Positions 1 through 10,662 of a stretch of 64,000 nucleotides of DNA are shown here, one piece after another. The DNA is from Tritrichomonas foetus. Its lineage: Eukaryota; Parabasalia; Tritrichomonadida; Tritrichomonadidae. Position numbers and translations under genes: made by a program. Below the pieces are notes generated by a model. The model had not been told where the DNA came from and made no database searches. It saw only the letters and a list, made by a program, of their open reading frames with translations. Numbering within the stretch: the first letter of the stretch is position 1; each line of letters starts with the position of its first letter. The stretch covers positions 69,000 through 132,999 of the forward strand of contig MLAK01000693.1 of the NCBI GenBank assembly GCA_001839685.1. The letters are read 5' to 3'.

Positions 1-790
1 TAGTGGACACCGTCAAAACTTCTTTAAGGTGGATCCAATTTGGAACGAAACCGAAAAAAATCGAATTTTTGGCTATTTTTCAATGTGGTGGGAATCACTT
101 GGTACTTTTCATTTCCTTGCAATTGTAAATGTTTGGATTTTTATGAATCAGAGTCAAAAAATGATGTATATACCATCAATTATTGTTTATGTTATATCCA
201 ATTTCATTCGATATCAACCAGGTGCCATGGATAACACAAAAGTATATTTGGCAGCATGGTACCCAATTGCTTGTATTGCAGTTGCTTTATATTTGATTCA
301 GATTTTGAAATATTCACGGAAACTTAATCCACTGATTGTACTTATTGTTGTTTCTTTGTTTATTAGTTTTACTTTTTCTTCATTTGTTTGTTTTTATAAA
401 AATTTCGCGTATTGTTTCCCTATTTTTGATCAAAGTGAGCTTGAAATGGGACTTTGGGTGATGGAAAATACTCGAAGTGATTCGAATATTTTCAGTGATG
501 GTTGGCATTCCTGTCCTCCAATGAGTATTGCTGGAAGGATTATAACTATGGGATATGGTGGATGGGTTTGGTCTCATGGCCTTGACTATAACACAAGATA
601 TGAGTGGGAAAAAGAAATGGTTAAAGATAGAGAAAATTATATGAAATTTGAGCGAAACAAAATTAGATATGCAATTTCTAAACCTGATGATAGAGGTTAT
701 AATATGTTCCCTAAGCCTGATAAATACTCGAGATGGATACCAGTTGTTGATATTGGCAGTGCCCAGTTGTATAGACTCCTTAAATATTAA
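1..790 (+). CDS. Polytopic membrane protein, 3' end only (GT-C-like)
   Basis: The frame is open to the left edge (it enters at base 2), so this is the C-terminal ~263 residues of a longer protein. A GTG at 29 is internal and not a start. Three or four hydrophobic segments alternate with short loops, and a soluble tail of about 120 residues follows. The loop with FQ/YQP followed by DNTKVYLAAWYP, and the tail stretch GYGGWVWSHGLDYNTRYEWE, resemble polytopic glycosyltransferase-like membrane proteins (GT-C fold) that end in a lumenal domain. That is an inference from pattern, since the catalytic loop would lie upstream of the window. The stop is TAA followed by A, the common trichomonad end context. 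Exact substrate unknown. Confidence 0.6.
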   Translation, partial: SGHRQNFFKVDPIWNETEKNRIFGYFSMWWESLGTFHFLAIVNVWIFMNQSQKMMYIPSIIVYVISNFIRYQPGAMDNTKVYLAAWYPIACIAVALYLIQILKYSRKLNPLIVLIVVSLFISFTFSSFVCFYKNFAYCFPIFDQSELEMGLWVMENTRSDSNIFSDGWHSCPPMSIAGRIITMGYGGWVWSHGLDYNTRYEWEKEMVKDRENYMKFERNKIRYAISKPDDRGYNMFPKPDKYSRWIPVVDIGSAQLYRLLKY

Positions 791-1068
791 ACATGTATTT
801 ATTGGTCAGTTTTTTCACATTTTTTTTAACCAAACGGATTGTTTTATGAAATATGGCTGATTCATATGATTCATTTAAGTTGATAATTACACAAAAATCG
901 AAGTAATTTTACCAACAAATTCATGAAACCAAAAGATCAAAACTAAAATGTGAATTATTAAATAAATATCTAAAATATACATACCACTTTATTAATAATC
1001 GCATTAAAATTAATAATAAATATTAATTAATATAATGAAAATTATTCAATTATATTAATTATATTGAC

Positions 1069-4000
1069 TTAATTAATGTATTCTTCAAGTTTAGCCTTGA
1101 GGTTTTCAAAGCCTGATTGTAGTTCGTGTTGTAAAGGGATGAACTCTGCATTTTCCACGCACCACTTTGCATGCAATTCAAGTCCTTCTTCATTCACTTT
1201 CAAAAACTCAGAAAATTCATGTTTCATCTTTTTCGTGTATTTGTTGTCTTTACAATCTTTTCCAAGGAATACTTCAGCCATTTTTGAAGGCCCTTCATTT
1301 ACTTGTACCAAAAGTGATCCGTGAAGAAGTTGTTGAACTTGTCTCATATCTTTAGTGAGTGTTGCATTTCTTAACATATTGACTCTTTCACGTAATTGAC
1401 GATAAGAAACACGGATTGGTTCAATATTTATAGTTTTGACACTTGTTACTTTTTGACGTTTAACTATAAATGGCATGATATTTTCAACAGTGAGAACTGT
1501 TCTTCTCAACCATTGAGTTTCAACAGTCCCTTGAGCCTTGGAATCACCTTTGACAAAAGGTGTGTCAAAATAGAAATGTTGGAAATTATTGTTAAATGGT
1601 TCAACAAAGGTAATTTGAATGTAACCTTTTTCTTTATCGAGTTTGGATTCATCTACTGAACCACTTTCTTTGATGAGCTCAATTTTATCATCACCATGTA
1701 AACTCTTGAATTTATTTAAAATTCGAGAGCTAATTTCATATAAGTGAGTTAGCTTTTTCTCGCGGTAGACATATTCAATTTTATTTTTGTCTTCAAAAAT
1801 TGTTCCAAAGAAGGAAACCCTGAAATATTTTCCAAATAATCGATCTTCATCAGGTTTGATTTGAGAAAGTTCAGTAAACGATTGGATTTGTGGTTTCATT
1901 GATATTTCTAGAAGATTATAAGCACGATAATTTTCCAAAATCGGCCAAATTAAATCAACTAAACTTCCGCATATTTCGAAATACCGAGTACTGTAACAAA
2001 TATCGATGATGTTATTGAGTATCTTCGCTAACGAATAAATCGAAAATGGAAGAGAATCACAAAAAGATGGAAGAATTGGAATGGCTTCACCTTTCACAAT
2101 TGCAAGATCAACTTTTGAACAAAGTTTGTAAAACTCTTTGGATGCATGGTTTTGTTCAAACAAAGTCTTTGGCATTTTGCCAAGAAGCACCAAATGTTCA
2201 ATTACCATAGCTGCTTGAAGTAACAGAATTTGAATCTCTTCAGCATAATATTCTTCATTATGTTCAAGTTCTGCTAGTTGTGATAAAACTTCATAACGAG
2301 CATCAGGTGACATTTTCAATAGCTCGCTTTTCTTATATAAAAGGTCGCATTTATCTTCAAAGTCAATTGAATCACTAATCAACATGTTTTCAACATGAAC
2401 CAATTTCCCAACAGTATCTTTAATAATTCCATTCTTTAATTGATTTTCAATACATTCAAGTACATCAGAATGGCCAGATTTAATTGTTAGATAAAGTGCC
2501 CTCATGATTACTGACATTGAACGAAGATCATTTCGGAATTGTTTTTTATCATTTACATGAATTTCATCTAAAAAGGTTAAACATTTACTGTTAATTTTAC
2601 CAATTTGCATTAATTTCACCAAAAATTTAGGTAAAACTGGACAAAATTGATTAAATAATTGTTTGATGTTATTTTGTGCAAATGAATTAATAATTTCAAC
2701 AAATGCCGGAACGGTGTCAATTGCAAAATTGATGCACATCAAATGATAAATGACTTTAGTAATCTCTGAAAAAGTAGTTAAAGGTTTTGCAGGTGAAAAA
2801 ACTAGATTGAATGTGTGAGAATCACCTATATCTACTTGAATAATGATTTTAATTATATTTAAAATGGAAAATTGAGCAGCATACACAATTTCTTTTTGTC
2901 GAATAATGCTGTCTTCATTTTGCTCTTTTGACTCTTGATGCGATCGATGAGCCGAAATGAAGCTTCGGGTGGTACCTGTTGACATTGGCTTTCCTTTAGA
3001 TCTTTGCATATATGTTTTTTCGATTGATTCCAGTCTTATTGATGATGCTTTATTGTTACCAATTATATTTGATACATTAATTTTATCAAGTAAAAAGTGT
3101 AGAGATTCAAAAAATGATGAATGATTAGAATGTTCCCACCATTTTTTGAATGCATCTTTCGTTACATATTGTAATAACCAAACAAAGAAGACTAGTGAAG
3201 AACGAGCATCATCATCATCAACGTAAGGAAGTGATGAAAGGGGAGTCAGTGTAGTTAAACAATCAATTAATTGATCAGCAAGAGTATGAGATGTTTTATC
3301 GTTGAAGTATGACATTATATTTAACAATACTTTGAAAATGTCTTGCAAAGGTAAAGAATCAGGAGTATCACGAACCTTTTGAACTAAATTAAAAACAATT
3401 GCACGCATTTTATCAAAATGTAGAAGAAAACCCGTAAATAATTTTGGTGTAAATACACATTCTATGAAATAAACCATAACTTGGTGATCATTCTGGGCAT
3501 TTTTGAATGCATTTATCTGAATTTCTATGCATTCAACAGCTAATGAATAAAACCCAATGTCAGCCAGCAACAATAAAAAGTTAGCAAATGATTTACAGAA
3601 TTTTTTAGCTTGGATGAAACCAGTATCAACTAAAGGTTGAATAGAATTAGCCCAAACATTTGCAAATTTAAGAACTAGATCATTAATATCTTGATCTTTG
3701 GTAATATAAATTGACTTAATAATCATTAAAAAGAAAAAGTCAACTAAATAAATATCAAATCTTTGTGAGTAAGCTTTTTCGGAATCATTTAAATATTCAA
3801 TCCAAGCTTCAATTATTTCTCTATGCACCGCTTTATTCAAATTCTCAATATTTTTATACACAAATAAGCCATCATTCTTATTTTTACCTTTATTTTCGTT
3901 TTTATCGTCAGATTGATTGTCTGCATTGGTTTTACAGTCGTAACGAAGAGCGAAATTAATTGCATAATAAATTAAGAAGTCGTCGAGGTGATCATAAATT

Positions 4001-5751
4001 TGTGCAATACGTCTTGCGATGTTTTCTATAGCAGCTATAAATTTAAAAGGTGTTAACTTGATTCGATTTGTGAGTTCTTCGATGATTTGAAACAGTGATC
4101 TAAGGAGTAAAATTGGATGAACGAAAGTTAAGTCTGGATTTGCACCATTAAAGAATTCACCTAATCTTGGATCATTGAATAAAATTGAACTAAATAATTG
4201 AGTAGTAATTAAAGCAGCTGTTTGTGGATGAGTTGATTCCCAATCAGTTATCTGATTTGGTTTTGCTGGATGAATGGCTAATCTTTTCTTTCCATTTTTG
4301 ACGAATCCAGCATCAATTGAAATTGGAATAAATGAATAACCAATAAATTCTGGCTTACCTTTGTTGAAATGAGCAGAATAGAACTCAAACGTAAGTATTG
4401 CATTATCCGAAATATTCGGTGGTAGATCAATAAGAAATTGATCATTAAAAATAACATTTTTATCACCAGGCATACAAAATGACTTGGCCGATGAAACAAG
4501 CTGGCCGGTAAATTTGTCATGTATAACATTTAATGGTTCTCCTTGGAATCCATCTTGTCTAAATGAAAAAATACAATAGGCATCTTTTCCTGGCTTTTTA
4601 GGAAAAGTGACAGATGATAGAGAAATGACCATTGAATGATTAAATTGTAAAATTGGTTCAGATGGCTGTTGAGTTATAGATTTTAATTCAACAAATCCTT
4701 GTTCAGTTAAAGTACCAGGATCTAAAATACTTTGGACTTGTGCTTTCACTGAAATTTTGAATGGAAACTTTTGTGTGTTTTTCGGAATTTCGTCAAGATC
4801 ATTTTCTAATTTGGAAATGTCGAATTCATATGGCTCTGGCATCTCAAATGATTTATCGTTTAGACATTCTGCCAAAATATCAGCAATTGGTGCAAAGGTA
4901 AAGCAAAATGGCTCATATAAATTATCATACGTTTTTTTCAAACTTTCTGAAGCAGCCTTTTGATTTGATGATGAAGGCTTAAGATATAGTTTATCACAAG
5001 CAGATCCATGATTAGGCTGTGCGATTCGATTGATTAAAATTACTAAGTATGATTTTACATTAGTTGCTTGATAATGAAATGCTGCCTTATGATTCAAATT
5101 CACCTTTTGTCCAAGTTTTTCAATGAGTGGCCTTGACTGCTCCGGAACAAAATTCCAAAATTCCGAAATGGATTTTTTATCATTCGACAAAAATCCAGAA
5201 CACGTAATTGGCTCAATAAATTCACAATTCTGGATTTCAAAAGAATCAAGTGAGATTGTAAAAAGTTGACTCTCTTTCAATTTGAAGTTTGTTTCGGGGT
5301 ATGTCAATAATTGCGGCTGCTGATTTCCAATGAAGAAGCTCGAGGATGGATATGTCACAATTTCACCTTCTTTCACTTGCCTTTCTGTCTCAGGACCTTT
5401 TTCTTGCTGGGCGATTGGTGGATTATTAACTTCATTTTTGAATTTCACATCTCGATTTAATGGCGCTTTAATTGGCATTTGAGAATCGTCAGAAAAATTG
5501 AAAGCGAAGCAATCATCTGAAAACAGCTTCAGCAGTTTTTTGTCTTTGAAATCTTCCTTTGATAAAAATTGATTCACACGAATCGACTTGAACGGATTTT
5601 CTTGGGTGGAAGTCCCAGTAATTAAGGGAGTCTGCCACGAATGTTCCAGTGAAATCGGATTGGATTTATAAAAATCGGCGACTTTCTGATCATGTTCTTT
5701 ATTCATGTAAATTTTGATTATCTCATAAATATTTCCGAAAATATTGACCAT
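1069..5751 (-). CDS. DOCK-family guanine nucleotide exchange factor (DHR-1/DHR-2)
   Basis: A 1560-residue protein with DOCK (CZH) architecture. A C2-like DHR-1 domain lies around residues 365-500 (FNHSMVISLSSVTFPKKPG region). A long alpha-solenoid middle follows, then a C-terminal DHR-2 GEF domain from about 1150 to the end. DHR-2 signatures are plain: FGKYFRVSFFGTIFEDKNK, VYREKKLTHLYEISSRILNKF, IQITFVEPF, and ETQWLRRTVLTVENIMPF. VQVNEGPSKMAEVF at about 1480 corresponds to the alpha-10 region that carries the nucleotide sensor in the family. DOCK proteins exchange nucleotide on Rac/Cdc42-like GTPases at membranes, driving actin remodelling. The length is near the short end for DOCK-A/B/C or zizimin types. 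No SH3 or PH domain was recognised at the N-terminus. Start: first ATG of the frame. The neighbouring intergenic region is 1.8 kb. Confidence 0.9.
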   Translation of the reverse strand: MVNIFGNIYEIIKIYMNKEHDQKVADFYKSNPISLEHSWQTPLITGTSTQENPFKSIRVNQFLSKEDFKDKKLLKLFSDDCFAFNFSDDSQMPIKAPLNRDVKFKNEVNNPPIAQQEKGPETERQVKEGEIVTYPSSSFFIGNQQPQLLTYPETNFKLKESQLFTISLDSFEIQNCEFIEPITCSGFLSNDKKSISEFWNFVPEQSRPLIEKLGQKVNLNHKAAFHYQATNVKSYLVILINRIAQPNHGSACDKLYLKPSSSNQKAASESLKKTYDNLYEPFCFTFAPIADILAECLNDKSFEMPEPYEFDISKLENDLDEIPKNTQKFPFKISVKAQVQSILDPGTLTEQGFVELKSITQQPSEPILQFNHSMVISLSSVTFPKKPGKDAYCIFSFRQDGFQGEPLNVIHDKFTGQLVSSAKSFCMPGDKNVIFNDQFLIDLPPNISDNAILTFEFYSAHFNKGKPEFIGYSFIPISIDAGFVKNGKKRLAIHPAKPNQITDWESTHPQTAALITTQLFSSILFNDPRLGEFFNGANPDLTFVHPILLLRSLFQIIEELTNRIKLTPFKFIAAIENIARRIAQIYDHLDDFLIYYAINFALRYDCKTNADNQSDDKNENKGKNKNDGLFVYKNIENLNKAVHREIIEAWIEYLNDSEKAYSQRFDIYLVDFFFLMIIKSIYITKDQDINDLVLKFANVWANSIQPLVDTGFIQAKKFCKSFANFLLLLADIGFYSLAVECIEIQINAFKNAQNDHQVMVYFIECVFTPKLFTGFLLHFDKMRAIVFNLVQKVRDTPDSLPLQDIFKVLLNIMSYFNDKTSHTLADQLIDCLTTLTPLSSLPYVDDDDARSSLVFFVWLLQYVTKDAFKKWWEHSNHSSFFESLHFLLDKINVSNIIGNNKASSIRLESIEKTYMQRSKGKPMSTGTTRSFISAHRSHQESKEQNEDSIIRQKEIVYAAQFSILNIIKIIIQVDIGDSHTFNLVFSPAKPLTTFSEITKVIYHLMCINFAIDTVPAFVEIINSFAQNNIKQLFNQFCPVLPKFLVKLMQIGKINSKCLTFLDEIHVNDKKQFRNDLRSMSVIMRALYLTIKSGHSDVLECIENQLKNGIIKDTVGKLVHVENMLISDSIDFEDKCDLLYKKSELLKMSPDARYEVLSQLAELEHNEEYYAEEIQILLLQAAMVIEHLVLLGKMPKTLFEQNHASKEFYKLCSKVDLAIVKGEAIPILPSFCDSLPFSIYSLAKILNNIIDICYSTRYFEICGSLVDLIWPILENYRAYNLLEISMKPQIQSFTELSQIKPDEDRLFGKYFRVSFFGTIFEDKNKIEYVYREKKLTHLYEISSRILNKFKSLHGDDKIELIKESGSVDESKLDKEKGYIQITFVEPFNNNFQHFYFDTPFVKGDSKAQGTVETQWLRRTVLTVENIMPFIVKRQKVTSVKTINIEPIRVSYRQLRERVNMLRNATLTKDMRQVQQLLHGSLLVQVNEGPSKMAEVFLGKDCKDNKYTKKMKHEFSEFLKVNEEGLELHAKWCVENAEFIPLQHELQSGFENLKAKLEEYIN

Positions 5752-7350
5752 ATTTTCACTTTATATTATATATTTAATTCTAACCATATTTTTGTCAAAA
5801 GAACAGCTTTCATGGTGAAAAAACAAGACGAAATTTTTATAAGTAACTCTTGCCAGTTTCTCATCTGGGAAAATTCTTGTTTCAATATGTCTCAAATTCG
5901 TCTAGAAGTATTAACCGTGAATCTTTTATTATTGAGATCGAATTCAAAATGACCTATGTTTGACCTTATGAATGTTGAGTTCACTTCTTCGAAAATGAAG
6001 TTTATAAACTATCGTATTTTTAAATAAATCAGACTTCTTGTCTTTGACAATTTACATTGATTCACTCATGGTCATCATATACATATAATCATAATTCATT
6101 TAACTTTTGATTAAATTATTATGATTTACAGTTTTTGTGATGTGAAGCATCATTGTGCCATATTAGTTTAGGTAGATCCATCAATGGTAGCGATGACAAT
6201 ATAAATGCATTGAGATGAATCTAAACATTACAGTAAATATTGCGACATATGAATTGAAATTTAATGTTTAATTCAGAGAAGAAATTCAATGAGTAATTTT
6301 AAAAAGTGAAAATTAAATAATTTACCTAGGTAAGATGATAACTTTTTCAAAACATTGAGAAAGTGATATGAATCTGTAAATATTGACCATCTCTCTAAGT
6401 TTTTTTTTCAGTTTGCGATATTGATAACACTTTATCATTGATTTATGAGCATTTGGACTCTTTAAAATTGATTATTTCACTTATCATTTGTCGAAATCAT
6501 TTTTTTTTCATTTGAGTGATTGATTTGACACATGAAAAGTGTTAGATTAAGCTTTTTTTGCATCTGTGCTACTCTTTTATTCTTCCAAAAATCCTGATAG
6601 GACAGATCAATAACAATATAAATTAACCATAACAGAATAATTGACCACAAATCGATAGTAACTTTTTCTTGGTGGATTTAAGCTTTTTCCTAATCAAGTT
6701 TTATTGAATTTTATTTTCTATGAGTTTTGTGAAATTTGAGAGGAAAGTGATCGTCTCAAGTAGAACCTTAAAATGGACAATTTTTGTTTTTCTATCATAC
6801 AAAAAATGTTGAATATTTCACAGAATGATGTGAGTAGAATAGCACAGACAATCTACATGCAGATACTACGGGAAATGAGAATTGAACAAGATATTATCAT
6901 TTCTATCTTTCAAATAATTGTGAAGAATAATATACATTTAATTGTTTACAGTTTTCTGAAGGAATTATTCACTTTTCTAAACATAATTTTTTATGATTTC
7001 AATATTCTTAAAACAATAAATTATTCACAAAATTCATTGAGATATATTCGCCAACAGATTATTAGATATCATTTTATTTCTTTTTGTATTAATTTTTGTG
7101 TAACTGATTTGTGCTATTTTTATTATATTTGTTATTGGATTTTGGCAGGAAATTGAATCATGATTGTCGTTATCCTCAGAACTTGCTAATGGAGAAAATA
7201 CCAATTCAATTTCAAAGACTTTTGTGAATGATGAGGAAAAATTCAATTGATTTGGCTAGTTTTGAGTTCCATGGATTAGAAAACAAGCAGCCTTTTAATT
7301 TTTTAGATGTAATTCCTATTCTTTTCAATGGTATGACGAAATAGTTTATC
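5752..7350. other. Intergenic region, nothing convincing
   Basis: AT-rich stretch between the divergently placed DOCK and kinase genes. It contains one open frame of 127 codons (6773-7156, plus) whose product is I/F/Y-rich, has no recognisable motif and lacks good promoter context. I do not call it a gene. Scattered poly-T runs are present. No RNA gene was recognised. Confidence 0.5.
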
Positions 7351-7427
7351 GGAATTTTCTTATCATATTGGAATTTTGTTATCATTTAAGAATTTTCTAA
7401 TCATATTAGAATTTTCTAATAAGATCT
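7351..7427. repeat. Short tandem repeat, ~19-20 bp unit, 4 copies
   Basis: Four consecutive imperfect copies of a unit reading GGAATTTTCTTATCATATT or close variants (GAATTTTCTAATCATATTA) lie about 100-180 bp upstream of the kinase ATG. The last copy is truncated. It could affect the promoter, but I see no direct evidence of that. Confidence 0.6.
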
Positions 7428-7531
7428 TTCAGAAATCATTATTTTTGATAACTATTTTGCAGAGAATTTTGAGAAAACAATCCTTTTTGAGAGAGAGTCA
7501 TCAACTTTTTGAAATTAATCTAAAAAAGACA

Positions 7532-8884
7532 ATGTCGAACCATCTCCATCCCGGATTTTCCATTGGCACCTATGTTTTCGAGCGTAACATCGGTGCAGGT
7601 GCATTTGCATCAGTATGGAGGGCACACCACAAACTTTCAAACAGCATTGTTGCAATCAAAGTTATTGAAAAAGCAACCATCTCGACACAGGTTGCCCAGA
7701 CTCGTCTTCAACGTGAAATCGCCCTTCTCAAACAGATGGATCATCCCTTTATTGCTGAATTCTTCCAAGTGATGGAAAACCACGAATTTTATTTTCTTGT
7801 TATGGAATACGTTGAAAATGGAAATTTATTAGACTACGTGAACAGCAATGGACGTCTATCTGAAGAACAAGCTCGTCGCTATTTTGCTCAACTTATTTCC
7901 GTTCTTGAATATTTGCACGAAGAGAAAAAAGTTGCACACCGAGATCTTAAATGCGAAAACGTCTTACTCGATAAATACAATAACATTCGACTTATTGACT
8001 TCGGACTTTCAAACATGTTTACTGATGTTTGCCCTCAATTATCAACAGCTTGCGGATCACCAGCCTACGCTGCTCCAGAGATGATTAAAGGTAATACATA
8101 CACGATTGCGGCCGATATTTGGAGTGCAGGAATCCTCCTCTTCGCCATCGTGGCAGGCCATCTTCCATACGATGATGACAATGTCCAAAGACTACTTCAG
8201 AAAATTGTATATACTGAAGTCTTCTATCCGTCTTTCCTCTCTCCACCACTCGTTGATCTTCTTCATAAAATGATATGTAAGGATCCTGATGAGCGCATCA
8301 CACTTGATAAAATCAAAGAGCATCCATGGTTCTCACAAGCAGAATACTTCACTCTTCTTCAACAAAGTTATTTCGATTCAATCAGAAATAATGATTCAGG
8401 TGAAGGTGCAGAATGCAAAATTGATCGTGAAATTATTGATAGAATGACAAAGATTGGCGTTGACACACATAATCTTCACCAGTCTTTACTTACTGGTGAA
8501 TTCACTGAACTTACATCTTTGTATCATATTTTATTGCGTGAGAAAGTGACAGAAATAATGAAAGATTCAATGACAAAAGTGCAACAATCACTTCCATTCA
8601 AAACACCAGGACGTATGCAGACAATGCCACTTATGAGGCCACCTGGAAAACACGTTCCAATTGCAGGAGTGCCAACTGGACAGCCACACGTGCCACCTGT
8701 GCCAACGAAGAAGCCATTCGCACAAAGAGTTAGTTGTGGAACACAACCGCCACTATCTCCAAGCGCACAGAGAGTACTTAAATCTCCAGTATTAAACAAT
8801 ACATCAGGAAGAAGACTTTCCCGACCTATAGCTGTTAGAAGACCAATGCAGAATCCACAACTTGTTTCTCATGAAATGCCATGA
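7532..8884 (+). CDS. Ser/Thr protein kinase, CAMK/CAMKL (SNF1/MARK-like) type
   Basis: A 450-residue protein from the first well-placed ATG, which directly precedes the kinase domain. The frame stays open further upstream, but that part is AT-rich and overlaps a tandem repeat. All catalytic elements are present: glycine loop GAGAFASVW (21-29), VAIK Lys43, HRDLKCENVLL with Asp138, DFGLSN with Asp156, and CGSPAYAAPE (174-183). The kinase domain ends near 273 at HPWF. A short UBA-like helical segment follows (about 300-345: IDRMTKIGVDTHNLHQSLL), typical of CAMKL kinases in this lineage. The tail is P/Q/R-rich and probably disordered. The T-loop threonine/serine region is intact, so the kinase is probably active. 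The substrate is not predictable. Confidence 0.9.
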   Translation: MSNHLHPGFSIGTYVFERNIGAGAFASVWRAHHKLSNSIVAIKVIEKATISTQVAQTRLQREIALLKQMDHPFIAEFFQVMENHEFYFLVMEYVENGNLLDYVNSNGRLSEEQARRYFAQLISVLEYLHEEKKVAHRDLKCENVLLDKYNNIRLIDFGLSNMFTDVCPQLSTACGSPAYAAPEMIKGNTYTIAADIWSAGILLFAIVAGHLPYDDDNVQRLLQKIVYTEVFYPSFLSPPLVDLLHKMICKDPDERITLDKIKEHPWFSQAEYFTLLQQSYFDSIRNNDSGEGAECKIDREIIDRMTKIGVDTHNLHQSLLTGEFTELTSLYHILLREKVTEIMKDSMTKVQQSLPFKTPGRMQTMPLMRPPGKHVPIAGVPTGQPHVPPVPTKKPFAQRVSCGTQPPLSPSAQRVLKSPVLNNTSGRRLSRPIAVRRPMQNPQLVSHEMP

Positions 8885-9204
8885 ATTCATTTACCCTGTT
8901 GAATTGATTCATCTAATTTTAAAATCAATTACTTTAAAGTCATCTGTAGTGACTTGAAGTGTGACAAAATAGTTTTTTTTTTTTAAAATTGATTTTTATA
9001 TGATTTTTTTGCTGTTTATTTTTTTCTTACTTATTTTCATCATTCTTTTTGTAAAATGGAATATTTGATTGTTAAAAATGAAATTCTTTGAATAGTAGTT
9101 TACATGGAGATATTCCGGATAATTCCTGCTGAATGCAGAAAAAGGAGAAGAGAAATGTTCAAAGAAATTTGTGAAGATTGTTTTCAGAAGATATTTGGTT
9201 CAGC
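8885..9204. other. Intergenic, AT-rich, no gene seen
   Basis: About 320 bases between the kinase stop and the left 41-bp inverted repeat arm. It contains poly-T runs and no open frame of note. Confidence 0.5.
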
Positions 9205-9245
9205 GATTTTAAGGGCATAGTTTAGCAAGAGATGGTTATATTTAT
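9205..9245 (+). repeat. Left arm of perfect 41-bp inverted repeat
   Basis: Begins GATTTTAAGGGCATAGTTTA and is the exact reverse complement of 10553-10593 over all 41 bases. Identity stops abruptly on both sides. A TTAA precedes GGGCATAG inside the arm. Confidence 0.9.
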
Positions 9246-10552
9246 ATTTTGGCCTTAATTTCTCCATGGATGGTCAAACATTCCAATTAAATAGAAAAAT
9301 GTAATCCCAAAAACCTGTTCGATGTCCTAAATATGATTTTATAGTTTTATTATAGCTGATAAATCTGAAATATCAGTTAAATGTTATCATCATGAGAAAT
9401 GAAGATTCCATCATCAATTATTTTTTCGTGGCTGAGAAAGCTCGACGTCAAGTTGTAGACATTCCTATGAATGATTTAAGTTGCCTGCTAACGATTTTTG
9501 ATAGATGACGATAATGCCGGAATAAATTTTTTAAAATTGGTTGTTTAAGTATCCCCAACTGGAAGAAATAAATAATTCTTATATTGTTGCTATGTATTTG
9601 TATTTGTATTCTAATGGGTAATTAAATTTATTTATTATTATATGCAGAAAATAAATTGGATAAAGATGTTTTAAACAGTCCATTTTTGGGGCCTCACAAA
9701 TTAAAAATAATCATTTTCTGAAAAAGTTACCATCAGAAAATTTATATTTGAAATATCTTTTGATATCTAATTAATATAGTGTTAATATTGTAATAAGATA
9801 TATTATATTATTAGTTAATAGCTGCATGAGATGTAAAATAATAATATTAATGATTTAAATCAAATTAAATTTATTCATATTTTATTTTCATTCAATTTTT
9901 TTTAGTATAGTCATTATCTATCTTTCTGAAATTCACAAGATAATTTGATATGTAAAATTTAGGACTTGAAATGTCTGTTACTGGGAAAAATAGGAAACTA
10001 ATAATTTTTACTAATCATATGATTATTTCATTTACTGGTTAACTCTAGATGTAGGGATTGGGTTTATAAAGAGATGCTTTCATGTCTAATGGTTTTTTGA
10101 TTTGTTTTCGCAATGCTTTTCTATATTCGAAGTACTCAGATGAATGATAAAAATTTTTTCTTCGAATAGCATTCAATTTTTTCAATCATTTTCTTCTTTT
10201 TTTAATGAATCCACTTTTCACTCCAATATAATATGCTGAAAAAAATATATCATATAAAACATCAAATATAAAAAGCTATATCAGAATATAATAAAATATT
10301 ATAGATAAAATAAAAAGATAATTCTATTTTATATTTACAAAATATTCTGTTAATTATTTTGTAAATTGTAAACACTTACAAAAAGTTTCAATTTCCCCAA
10401 GCATGTCATCCAAAAGTGTGGAATAAAAACGAAATAAATTATTATTATGATTTCATCTTTATTAACTACGTCTATATATTCTTTAAACTAAGTTAACAAT
10501 TGATTTCATAAATTTTCCCCGAAGATATCGATAAACAACCTATTTCTCTCAA

Positions 10553-10593
10553 ATAAATATAACCATCTCTTGCTAAACTATGCCCTTAAAATC
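10553..10593 (-). repeat. Right arm of perfect 41-bp inverted repeat
   Basis: Reverse complement of 9205-9245 without mismatch. It lies 69 bases upstream of the eL34 ATG. Confidence 0.9.
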
Positions 10594-10650
10594 TTGACAA
10601 ACAAAAGTGAAAAATTGACCTTTAAGTATCAGTTATGACACCTCTTGTGG

Positions 10651-10655
10651 CCTTT
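10651..10655 (+). promoter_or_regulatory. CCTTT motif touching the eL34 start (M5-like)
   Basis: CCTTTCAAGCTAATG: CCTTT lies 7 bases before the ATG. A CCTTT element overlapping the transcription start is described as a trichomonad core promoter motif. The same word is found at the eS26 start in this window. Confidence 0.45.
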
Positions 10656-10662
10656 CAAGCTA

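Larger units (their letters stand above)
9205..10593. mobile_element. Candidate non-autonomous element (1389 bp) bounded by 41-bp inverted repeats
   Basis: Two perfect 41-bp arms in inverted orientation enclose about 1.3 kb of very AT-rich DNA with no coding frame I can support. This is the layout of a MITE or a deletion derivative of a DNA transposon. I see no transposase and no unambiguous target-site duplication. If the true ends are at GGGCATAG, both sides have TTAA, which is what a TTAA-targeting element would leave. However, the arms match for six more bases outside TTAA, which argues against that boundary. The right arm ends 69 bases before the eL34 start codon, so an insertion here would sit within its promoter region. 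Confidence 0.5.

Noticed and set aside
29..790. A complete 253-residue gene starting at GTG 29
   Set aside because: The frame is open from base 2 and the first residues are mid-protein; it is a 3' fragment of a gene that starts before the window.
6773..7156. 127-codon frame between the DOCK and kinase genes
   Set aside because: I/F/Y-rich product without motif, in AT-rich DNA where stops are fewer by chance in one frame; no promoter word nearby.
9205..10593. piggyBac-type TTAA target duplication as proof of transposition
   Set aside because: TTAA flanks GGGCATAG on both sides, but the arms stay complementary six bases beyond it, so the true ends cannot be at TTAA; kept only as a possibility.
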